Source of the DNA: Spirochaetaceae bacterium
Lineage (GTDB): Bacteria; Spirochaetota; Spirochaetia; Treponematales; Treponemataceae
Length of the DNA: 16,984 nt
NCBI GenBank assembly: GCA_031272345.1
Contig: JAISTZ010000067.1
Location: forward strand, 1 to 16,984
Direction: 5' to 3'
Below, piece after piece: positions 1 through 5,375 of the stretch (its first letter is position 1; every line of letters starts with the position of its first letter). The notes beneath the pieces were generated by a model, which saw only the letters and a program-made list of their open reading frames with translations, had not been told where the DNA came from and did no database searches. The position numbers and the translations under genes are program-made.

Positions 1-204
1 CTGCTGTTCCTCCGGCTCGATGTAGGCGAAGACCTCGGCGGCCATGTTCTTGGGGAGCAGGCGAAAGATGCTCACCACCTTGTCCCGGTCCATGTCGGCG
101 AACAGGGCCGCCACGTCGACGGCGTTCATGCTTGCCAGAAGCGGGCGGAGCTTTGCCACCGGGATGGGATTTTCTTCAATGAGAGAAAGGATTTCGTTGT
201 TCAT
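1..204 (-). CDS. mgtE: MgtE-type magnesium transporter, N-terminal part (cut by window edge)
   Basis: Partial gene: only the first 68 codons are in the window and the reading frame is open to base 1. The visible protein starts MNNEILSLIEENPIPVAKLR and continues with PLLASMNAVDVAALFADMDR and an FRLLPKNMAAEVFAYIEPEEQQ-like stretch. This is the alpha-helical repeat pattern of the cytosolic N domain of MgtE (the part before the CBS domains), which in studied homologues senses intracellular Mg2+ and gates the channel. The membrane part lies outside the window, so transport function is inferred from the N domain alone. The start is fixed by GGAGG (complement of 211-215) six bases upstream of ATG at 204. 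That Shine-Dalgarno site lies inside a potential hairpin (212-227), and a small ORF precedes it, so translation may be regulated. Confidence 0.8.
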   Translation of the reverse strand, partial: MNNEILSLIEENPIPVAKLRPLLASMNAVDVAALFADMDRDKVVSIFRLLPKNMAAEVFAYIEPEEQQ

Positions 205-211
205 AGCTTTC

Positions 212-261
212 CTCCGGGCCTCCGGAGAAAAATTGCTTAGACGGGTTTTTCCTCTGGAGGC
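212..261 (-). promoter_or_regulatory. Two mutually exclusive RNA pairings around the mgtE ribosome-binding site
   Basis: Read on the minus strand, CTCCGG (227-222), a tetraloop AGGC (221-218) and CCGGAG (217-212) form a six-pair hairpin that buries four of the five bases of the mgtE Shine-Dalgarno GGAGG (215-211). The loop-side sequence GGAGGC (223-218) is also perfectly complementary to GCCTCC (261-256), which lies in codons 25-27 of the leader ORF. The second pairing uses bases 222-223 of the first stem, so both cannot form fully together. This looks like an attenuator whose state depends on ribosome position. The pairings are seen; the regulatory role is inferred. GC-rich DNA makes chance hairpins common. 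Confidence 0.4.
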
Positions 262-335
262 ATGATTTGAGTGCGGGCAGACGCGCCGGCCGCCCCGCGG
301 CTGGGTAAACTACCGCCGCCGTCCGAATCGGACAT
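237..335 (-). CDS. Predicted 32-aa leader peptide upstream of mgtE
   Basis: A short ORF with a textbook ribosome site: AAGGAGG (complement of 341-347) lies five bases before the ATG at 335. The product begins MSDSDGGGSLPS, has a Gly/Ala/Ser-rich middle and ends IMPPEEKPV. No family is recognised. It sits between a strong promoter and mgtE, ends 32 bases before the mgtE start and is in a different frame. It contains two Asp near the start and a Pro-Pro pair (codons 26-27) followed by Glu-Glu. In known leader peptides such as Salmonella MgtL, acidic and proline codons destabilise or slow ribosomes; applying this here is inference. The Pro-Pro codons also supply the CCTCC that can pair with the mgtE leader. 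It could instead be a non-functional ORF in GC-rich leader sequence. Confidence 0.5.
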   Translation of the reverse strand: MSDSDGGGSLPSRGAAGASARTQIMPPEEKPV

Positions 336-380
336 ACATACCTCCTTGAAAATGATGTGCGGGGTTCACGCCCCAAAAAG

Positions 381-409
381 ACAATACGCTTTTATACCGA
401 AAAAGTCAA
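381..409 (-). promoter_or_regulatory. Sigma70-type promoter for the leader ORF and mgtE
   Basis: On the minus strand, TTGACT (409-404) is followed by a 17-base spacer and TATTGT (386-381). This is close to the TTGACA/TATAAT consensus with ideal spacing. The expected transcript start is near base 374, so the RNA would begin with a small GGGG-CGTGAA-CCCC hairpin (374-361), followed by the leader ORF ribosome site. Confidence 0.65.
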
Positions 410-493
410 GGGCTGCCCCATTTGAATCAAGTCACGCATAAGAGCGACGATTCTCGTGTGAGGAACCTCAAATCGTGGTTTTGCCATGTTTGA

Positions 494-766
494 ATCGAAA
501 AATTCGTTGCGCCTACGGCCGCTCATGCAATTCGTAATTTGGCTGCGGAATATATTTACAGGGGTATTATTCCGGAAAAATACAAAGACGACGCCTTTCA
601 TATCGCGGCATCCGCAAGAAACGGGCTTGATTTTGTTGTAAGCTACAACTATAATCACATAGTAAAGCTGAAAGCTATCATTGGCACAGGGATGGTAAAT
701 CGGCGTAACGGCTTGCCTATTGTAGGGTTAAGTACCCCAAAGGAGGTTTTAGAATATGGACATTGA
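494..766 (+). pseudogene. PIN-domain toxin remnant, 5'-truncated
   Basis: The open frame begins only after an in-frame TGA at 491-493 and encodes about 90 residues. They match the C-terminal half of a PIN-domain RNase: a helix followed by GIIPEKYKDDAFHIAASA, then LDFVVSYNYNHIVKLKAI, and a final STPKEVLEYGH. In intact PIN toxins of this type the DDAxHIA and (W/Y)NxxHI segments carry active-site residues. The N-terminal half with the first catalytic aspartate is missing, and no plausible continuation was found in other frames of 421-493. The only nearby starts are NTG codons without a ribosome site (for example TTG at 539). Its last codons overlap the start of the next gene (756), the usual toxin-antitoxin coupling. 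Likely a dead toxin; a short functional protein cannot be excluded. Confidence 0.6.
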
Positions 767-944
767 AGACATGGACGAAAAGCAGGTTTTGGCCCATTGC
801 CGCAAGATAAAGCAACAAGCTGCAAAGAGATGGCTATCTATGACTGCCGAAGAAGAACAAAAATACATGGATGCTATGATGAAACGGGTCGAAGCCGAAT
901 ACGGCATAAAATTTACCTACGCTCAGGCCCCTGCCCCGCAATAA
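756..944 (+). CDS. Small acidic/helical protein, probable partner of the PIN remnant
   Basis: Encodes 62 residues (MDIEDMDEKQVLAHCRKIKQ...). They are charged and probably all helical, with a TAEEEQKYMDAMMKRVEAEYGI stretch and an Ala/Pro-rich tail. The start is strongly supported by AAAGGAGG at 739-746, nine bases before ATG at 756, and the gene overlaps the end of the PIN remnant by 11 bases. Small proteins of this size often sit next to PIN-domain toxins and are thought to be antitoxins. That role is inferred from position only, as no DNA-binding motif is visible. AT-richer codon use than gpmI next door suggests acquisition. It appears intact although its neighbour is truncated. Confidence 0.6.
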   Translation: MDIEDMDEKQVLAHCRKIKQQAAKRWLSMTAEEEQKYMDAMMKRVEAEYGIKFTYAQAPAPQ

Positions 945-954
945 CCCCGCCCCC

Positions 955-983
955 TTGCACAGCCCGCCCGATCCCGGTACACT
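955..983 (+). promoter_or_regulatory. Promoter of gpmI
   Basis: TTGCAC (955-960), a 17-base spacer, and TACACT (978-983). The expected start of transcription (about 990-991) coincides with the ATG of gpmI, so the mRNA would have essentially no leader. This fits the absence of a Shine-Dalgarno sequence upstream of 991. Confidence 0.5.
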
Positions 984-990
984 GCACGTC

Positions 991-2652
991 ATGGAAGCAC
1001 TCAAGAAAAATCCCGCCTGGAAGGGACGGCGGGGGCCATTGGTTTTGGTCATCATGGACGGCGTGGGCTACGGGGCGTATAAAGACGGGGACGCGGTGCA
1101 GGCCGCGCGGATGGACAACTTTGCCCTCATCGCGGGGACCTCGGCGTGTACGCGCCTCAAGGCCCACGGAACGGCGGTGGGCCTCCCCTCGGACGACGAC
1201 ATGGGGAACAGCGAGGTGGGCCACAATGCAATCGGCTCAGGCCGGGTGTTCGCCCAGGGCGCAAAACTCGTGTCAGGGTCTATCGCCTCCGGGGCGCTCT
1301 TCCAGGGGTCAACCTGGAAAAAGCTCGTGCAGAACACCAAAGCCACCGGGGGGGCCCTCCATTTTATCGGGCTTTTTTCAGACGGCAACGTGCACTCCCA
1401 CATCGACCACCTCAAGGCCATGATTACCCGGGCGGTGGACGAGGGCGTCCCCAGGGTGAGGGTGCACATCCTCCTCGACGGCAGGGACGTGGGCGAGACC
1501 AGCGCCCTTGACTACGTGATTCCCTTTGAGGATTTTCTGGCCGAACAGAACAAGCGGGGCGGGGACTGCCGGATCGCGTCCGGCGGGGGCCGCATGTGGA
1601 TAACCATGGACCGGTACAACGCGGACTGGAGCATGGTGGACCGGGGCTGGCAGACCCACGTGCGGGGGGAGGGCCGCTGTTTTAAGTCCGCCCGGGAGGC
1701 GATCGAGACGTACCGCGCCGAGATTCCCGGGGTCATCGACCAGGACCTCAAGGCTTTCGTGATTGCCGGGAGCGACGGCAAGCCCCTGGGCCCAATCAAC
1801 GACGGGGACAGCGTGGTCTACTTCAATTTCCGGGGGGACCGGGCCCTTGAAATCACCTCGGCCTTCGAGACTCCTTCGGGCGCGGAGTTTCACTTTGACC
1901 GGAAGCGTGTGCCCAAGGTGGAGTACGCGGGCATGATGGAATACGACGGGGACCTTCACATCCCCCGGCAATACCTGGTGGAACCCCCGGCGATCGACCG
2001 CACCTTGGCGGAATACCTCTGCGCCTCCGTGGTGCGGCAGCTCGCCATAAGCGAAACCCAAAAATACGGCCACGTAACTTATTTCTTCAACGGCAATAAG
2101 CTCGGCAAATTCAACGAAGCCCTGGAGGACTACGAGGAAATCAAGAGCGACATCGTGCCCTTTGAGCAGCGCCCCTGGATGAAGTGCGCGGAGATCACCG
2201 ACCGGGTGATTCAGGCGATCGGGAGCGGAGATTTCGCCTTTATCCGGCTGAATTTCCCCAACGGCGACATGGTGGGCCACACCGGGGTGTTCAATGCGGT
2301 GGTCTGCGCCATGGAGGCCCTGGACTTGCAGTTGGGGCGGCTCAAAAAGGCCGTGGACGCCGCCGGGGGGGTGATGATCCTTACCGCGGACCACGGCAAC
2401 GCGGACGACATGTACGAACACGACAAAAAAACCGGCGAGGTCCTGCGGAAAAAGGACGGGTCCCCGCGGGCAAAGACGAGCCACTCCCTGAATCCCGTGC
2501 CCGCCGTCATCTACGACCCTGAATACAAGGGCGAATACGCCAGGACCCTGAAGGAGGGTCTGGGAATCAGCTCCCTGGCAGCCACCTGCGTGGATCTCCT
2601 GGGGCTCATCCCCCCGGCGGACTACGACAGGAGTCTCTTGAATTTCCGCTGA
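991..2652 (+). CDS. gpmI: 2,3-bisphosphoglycerate-independent phosphoglycerate mutase
   Basis: Interconverts 3- and 2-phosphoglycerate in lower glycolysis and gluconeogenesis using two metal ions (usually Mn2+) and a phosphoserine intermediate. The 553-residue product has the alkaline-phosphatase-fold signatures in order: metal-site IMDGVGYG (Asp23), DDMGNSEVGHNAIG with nucleophile Ser74, LDGRDVGETSA, NFRGDRA, NFPNGDMVGHTG, LTADHGNADDMYEHD and SHSLNPVPAVIYD. It is slightly longer than the common form of about 510 residues. ATG at 991 was chosen because homology begins a few residues later. The upstream TTG at 955 lies inside the predicted promoter -35 box and would add 12 Pro-rich residues. 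No Shine-Dalgarno is visible, consistent with a leaderless mRNA. The gene stands alone between two small toxin-antitoxin-type modules. Confidence 0.95.
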   Translation: MEALKKNPAWKGRRGPLVLVIMDGVGYGAYKDGDAVQAARMDNFALIAGTSACTRLKAHGTAVGLPSDDDMGNSEVGHNAIGSGRVFAQGAKLVSGSIASGALFQGSTWKKLVQNTKATGGALHFIGLFSDGNVHSHIDHLKAMITRAVDEGVPRVRVHILLDGRDVGETSALDYVIPFEDFLAEQNKRGGDCRIASGGGRMWITMDRYNADWSMVDRGWQTHVRGEGRCFKSAREAIETYRAEIPGVIDQDLKAFVIAGSDGKPLGPINDGDSVVYFNFRGDRALEITSAFETPSGAEFHFDRKRVPKVEYAGMMEYDGDLHIPRQYLVEPPAIDRTLAEYLCASVVRQLAISETQKYGHVTYFFNGNKLGKFNEALEDYEEIKSDIVPFEQRPWMKCAEITDRVIQAIGSGDFAFIRLNFPNGDMVGHTGVFNAVVCAMEALDLQLGRLKKAVDAAGGVMILTADHGNADDMYEHDKKTGEVLRKKDGSPRAKTSHSLNPVPAVIYDPEYKGEYARTLKEGLGISSLAATCVDLLGLIPPADYDRSLLNFR

Positions 2653-2666
2653 AGATACGATAAAAT
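2638..2666 (+). promoter_or_regulatory. Promoter of the hicA-hicB pair
   Basis: TTGAAT (2638-2643), a 17-base spacer, and TAAAAT (2661-2666). The -35 box lies in the last codons of gpmI. Downstream, GTGA/TCAC/GTGA half-sites at 2671-2688 form small dyads between the -10 box and the hicA start, a possible site for autoregulation. The operator role is a guess. Confidence 0.5.
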
Positions 2667-2697
2667 AAGTGTGATTTCACCAAAGTGAGAGGATGCG

Positions 2698-2886
2698 TTG
2701 AAAGTTAGGGACATTTTGAGGAAGTTGCGGGAAGATGGGTGGTATGAATTGCCGCGGAAGTCAACATCGCACATTCAACTCAAGCATCCTGTTAAGCCCG
2801 GTAAAGTAACCGTGGCTGATCACCCCGGCGATGTCCCGCCGGATACGGTAAAAAGCATCGAAAAACAGGCGGGGATAACATTTTAG
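2698..2886 (+). CDS. hicA: HicA-family mRNA interferase toxin
   Basis: HicA proteins are small double-stranded-RNA-binding-fold ribonucleases that cleave mRNA until bound by HicB. The 62-residue product has the family layout: KVRDILRKLREDGWYELPRK, then STSHIQLKHP containing the catalytic histidine (His25), GKVTVADHPGDVPPDTVKSI and the closing KQAGITF. The usual GSHH-type motif reads TSHI here, still keeping the histidine. The start is TTG at 2698, with GAGAGG six bases upstream; the nearby ATG at 2693 hits a stop after two codons. Full family length, so probably functional. AT-richer than the flanking genes. hicB follows after eight bases. Confidence 0.9.
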   Translation: MKVRDILRKLREDGWYELPRKSTSHIQLKHPVKPGKVTVADHPGDVPPDTVKSIEKQAGITF

Positions 2887-2894
2887 GAGGAACT

Positions 2895-3209
2895 ATGCAA
2901 AAATATACGTACTATGCGGTTTTTGAACCTTCCACAGACGGCAGCTACGGTGTTTATTGGCCGGATTTGCCCGGTTGTACTTCGTGGGGGGAAAATTTGC
3001 CCCGCGCGCAGGAAATGGCAAAAGAGGCCCTTACGTTGCACCTTTCCCAAATGATTGAAGATGGCGACCGGCTGCCGGTTTCTCAAGTTCCATCCGGAGG
3101 AAACACGGTCTCCCGCTATAATCCGGTAATGCCTGTTACGGTTTTTGTTGATGCCAACACCGGTAAATTTAATACCGGCAGGGCCGCACGGCAGTACGCA
3201 ACGGCCTAG
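2895..3209 (+). CDS. hicB: HicB-family antitoxin, short form
   Basis: Encodes 104 residues. The first 70 or so (KYTYYAVFEP, DGSYGVYWPDLPGCTSWGE, AKEALTLHLSQMIEDGD) are the partial RNase H fold by which HicB neutralises HicA. AGGAGG at 2885-2890, overlapping the hicA stop, gives strong translation from ATG at 2895. Many HicB proteins carry a C-terminal ribbon-helix-helix or HTH domain for repression of their own operon. Here the tail (MPVTVFVDANTGKFNTGRAARQYATA-like) ends without a clear DNA-binding motif. The stop lies in GGCCTAGGCC and overlaps the stop of the convergent chemoreceptor gene by four bases. It may have lost its tail at this junction. Confidence 0.85.
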   Translation: MQKYTYYAVFEPSTDGSYGVYWPDLPGCTSWGENLPRAQEMAKEALTLHLSQMIEDGDRLPVSQVPSGGNTVSRYNPVMPVTVFVDANTGKFNTGRAARQYATA

Positions 3210-5275
3210 GCCACGGTGAACCGCTCGATTTCCCGGATTAACACGTCGATGCTCTCCTTGTTTTTGCCCGAAAGCTCGTTCACGTGGGTGATGGCGGTGT
3301 TCACCTGGGCCGCGCCGATGGCCATTTCCTTCATGCCCCCGCTGATTTCCTGGGTGGCGATTTCCAGATTTTCGGCCTCCTTGAAGACCTTGGCGCTGCT
3401 TTCCCGCATGTCGCTGGTGCCCGCTGAAACCTGTCCGGTAATCGCCTTCACCCTGCCGATGGCCTCCAGGATGTTCCGGCTCCCGGCGTTCTGTTCCTCC
3501 ATGGCGGTCTGGATGTTCGCGGTCTGGCCGCTCACGCTCTTAATTCCCTCGTCGATGGCGGCGAATTTTGTCAGCACCGAATCCGTGGAGGCCCCGATCT
3601 TGTCGATTGACTCCTTGATCTTCTTCAGCACCGCGCCGATGGTCTTGGACTGCTCCGAAGAGGTCTCGGCGAGCTTGCGGATCTCGTCGGCCACCACCGC
3701 AAAGCCCTTCCCCGCCTCTCCCGAGTGGGCCGCCTCAATGGCTGCGTTCATGGACAGCAGATTGGTCTGACCGGCGATGTTCTCCATCACCGCATTGATT
3801 TCCAGGAGCCCCGCGGACTCCCTGGCGATTTCCTGAATGTCCGTGGCCACCTCCTGAATACCCGCCTGACCCACCGCTGCCGCGTCGGTGAGGAGCTTCA
3901 TGCTTTCGGAATTCTTGTTCAGCGCGCCGGTGACGGACTGGATGCTGGCGAGCATCTCCTCGATATTCGCCGAGGACACCGACACCGCCTCGGTCTGGGA
4001 TTCCACGTGCCCGTTCAGGGCCGTGATGTTGCCGGTTATCTGCTCCATGGCGCTCTTGGCGTGGCTGACCCCTTCGTTCTGGTTCACCGTGCGGTCCTGG
4101 ATGTTCTCGATGTTCGAGGTGATTTGATTCATCGCGGCGGCGGTTTCCGTGGTGTCCGCCGAAAGATCCCGCCCCACATCGGCGAGCACCGCGGACTGGT
4201 CCTTGATGGTGCGGATGAGTCCCGTGATGGACTCCATGGTCCCGTTCACCGAGGAGGCAAGTTCCCCCAGTTCGTCCTTTGAGTGAAGACCGATTCTGGG
4301 ACGGAGGTCCCCGGCGGCAATCACCTTGAGGGTCTTGCTCACCCCGGCCAGGGGCTTGGTGACAGACCGGGCGATGAGTATGGCCAGGACCATCCCCACT
4401 GCCAGACATATCACCAGGATGACGCCGAGGGTCGTGGTGATGGCGTACACGGGCGCCATGAATTCGCTCTTGTCAATCGTCACCAGGAGACTCCACTTGT
4501 AGTCCGGGATGGTCGCAAAGCCGATGAGTTTTTCAGCCCCCTGGTAGGTGTAGGACGCAATCCCCGTGTCCTGGGCCAGGATGATGTTGTAGGCCTTGGC
4601 AAGGGACGCAAAGGCGGGATTTTTGGCCCCCTCCCGGCCGGGGTTCGTCTGGTTTTCCACGTAGGAATAGTCCCTGTGGGCGATCGTCATTCCCACTTCG
4701 TCAATCAATATGGAAAAGCTCGTCTTTCCGGCCTTCACCACGGCGGCCAGGTTGCTCAGGTAGCGGGCGTCCACGTGTCCGAGGAGTCCCCCCACAACCC
4801 TGCCCCCCTCCGCCGTGATGGGCGCGCCGAACATGACCGTGGGCTTTCCGGTTATCCGGCTGATTATCACATCGGACACGGAAGTTTTCCCGGCGAGCAC
4901 GTCCTGCACATACGTCTGGTCGGAGAGGTCGAAGTACAGGTCGGTTTTGATGCTCCGGGAGACCCCGTCCCGGCCCACAATCAACATGTCCTGGTAGCCC
5001 AGGTCCTCGATTTCATCGTTCAGGTCGGCCTTCTGGGTGTCGAAATTCATATCCCGGAGGATTTTGCGGCTCGCCACTTCCATGAGCACGTCCCGCTTGC
5101 CGTGGATGGACGCGGAGAGGAATTCGGCCCCGGAAATCGCCTGGCTGCGCAGAGTCTCCCCGGCTGATTTTGTGAGGGCCCTGGACGCAAGGATGAGGGA
5201 GGTTACGCCGGTGCTGCCCGCCACGGCAAGCACCAGGATTCCGGTCAATAGGGAAATGCGATAGGTTAGTTTCAT
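3206..5275 (-). CDS. Methyl-accepting chemotaxis protein with periplasmic Cache-like sensor
   Basis: Membrane chemoreceptor that passes ligand binding to CheA/CheW and so to flagellar rotation. The 689-residue protein has a short cytoplasmic start, TM1 (about 7-29), a periplasmic domain of about 240 residues with a Cache-type core (DLSDQTYVQDVLAGK, SRITGKPTVMFGAPI at about 116-153), TM2 (about 278-302) and a HAMP linker (IARSVTKPLAGV to DELGELA). A long coiled-coil signalling domain has its hairpin tip at about 497-530 (NIAGQTNLLSMNAAIEAAHS, then GKGFAVVADEIRKLAE). The usual AHAGE reads AHSGE. The ligand is unknown; the amino-acid dCache motif was not seen. ATG at 5275 follows GGAG (seven-base gap); the frame stays open upstream only because of high GC. 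Possibly cotranscribed with the vanY-like gene 100 bases upstream. Confidence 0.95.
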   Translation of the reverse strand: MKLTYRISLLTGILVLAVAGSTGVTSLILASRALTKSAGETLRSQAISGAEFLSASIHGKRDVLMEVASRKILRDMNFDTQKADLNDEIEDLGYQDMLIVGRDGVSRSIKTDLYFDLSDQTYVQDVLAGKTSVSDVIISRITGKPTVMFGAPITAEGGRVVGGLLGHVDARYLSNLAAVVKAGKTSFSILIDEVGMTIAHRDYSYVENQTNPGREGAKNPAFASLAKAYNIILAQDTGIASYTYQGAEKLIGFATIPDYKWSLLVTIDKSEFMAPVYAITTTLGVILVICLAVGMVLAILIARSVTKPLAGVSKTLKVIAAGDLRPRIGLHSKDELGELASSVNGTMESITGLIRTIKDQSAVLADVGRDLSADTTETAAAMNQITSNIENIQDRTVNQNEGVSHAKSAMEQITGNITALNGHVESQTEAVSVSSANIEEMLASIQSVTGALNKNSESMKLLTDAAAVGQAGIQEVATDIQEIARESAGLLEINAVMENIAGQTNLLSMNAAIEAAHSGEAGKGFAVVADEIRKLAETSSEQSKTIGAVLKKIKESIDKIGASTDSVLTKFAAIDEGIKSVSGQTANIQTAMEEQNAGSRNILEAIGRVKAITGQVSAGTSDMRESSAKVFKEAENLEIATQEISGGMKEMAIGAAQVNTAITHVNELSGKNKESIDVLIREIERFTVA

Positions 5276-5305
5276 AGCTGCTCCACATTGTCTTGTACGC
5301 CTCCG

Positions 5306-5322
5306 CCCCGGAATCCCCGGGG
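5306..5322 (-). other. Stable stem-loop in the chemoreceptor leader
   Basis: In the 100-base gap between the vanY-like gene and the chemoreceptor, CCCCGG and CCGGGG pair around a five-base loop. No T-run follows in either direction, so it is not a standard terminator. An isolated AAAGGAG (complement of 5325-5331) precedes it without a start codon. It could protect mRNA ends or partly uncouple the two genes. Confidence 0.3.
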
Positions 5323-5375
5323 GACTCCTTTGTAAAAACACTGCGGGGGGAGCAACGGTAACAGGATGGAAGAAT

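Noticed and set aside
205..380. M-box (ykoK) magnesium riboswitch upstream of mgtE
   Set aside because: The leader is too short and lacks the expected multi-helix core; much of it is occupied by the small ORF.
392..487. Minus-strand ORF reading MAKPRFEVPHTRIVALMRDL and ending PLTFSV
   Set aside because: It looks mildly protein-like but is 31 residues, has no ribosome site, and contains the mgtE promoter -35 box in its 3' end. It could at most be a decayed fragment.
955..990. TTG start for gpmI 12 codons upstream
   Set aside because: It lies in the predicted -35 box, adds Pro-rich residues with no homology, and has no ribosome site.
1378..2484. Minus-strand open frame of 368 codons opposite gpmI
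   Set aside because: Same cause: antisense of a confidently identified gene, Val/His/Gly-rich, with no ribosome site or domain.
4283..5167. Plus-strand open frame of 294 codons opposite the chemoreceptor
   Set aside because: Antisense shadow of the methyl-accepting protein; composition is His/Gly/Val-rich with no motifs.
5306..5322. Rho-independent terminator after the vanY-like gene
   Set aside because: The stem is strong but no T-run follows in the direction of transcription.
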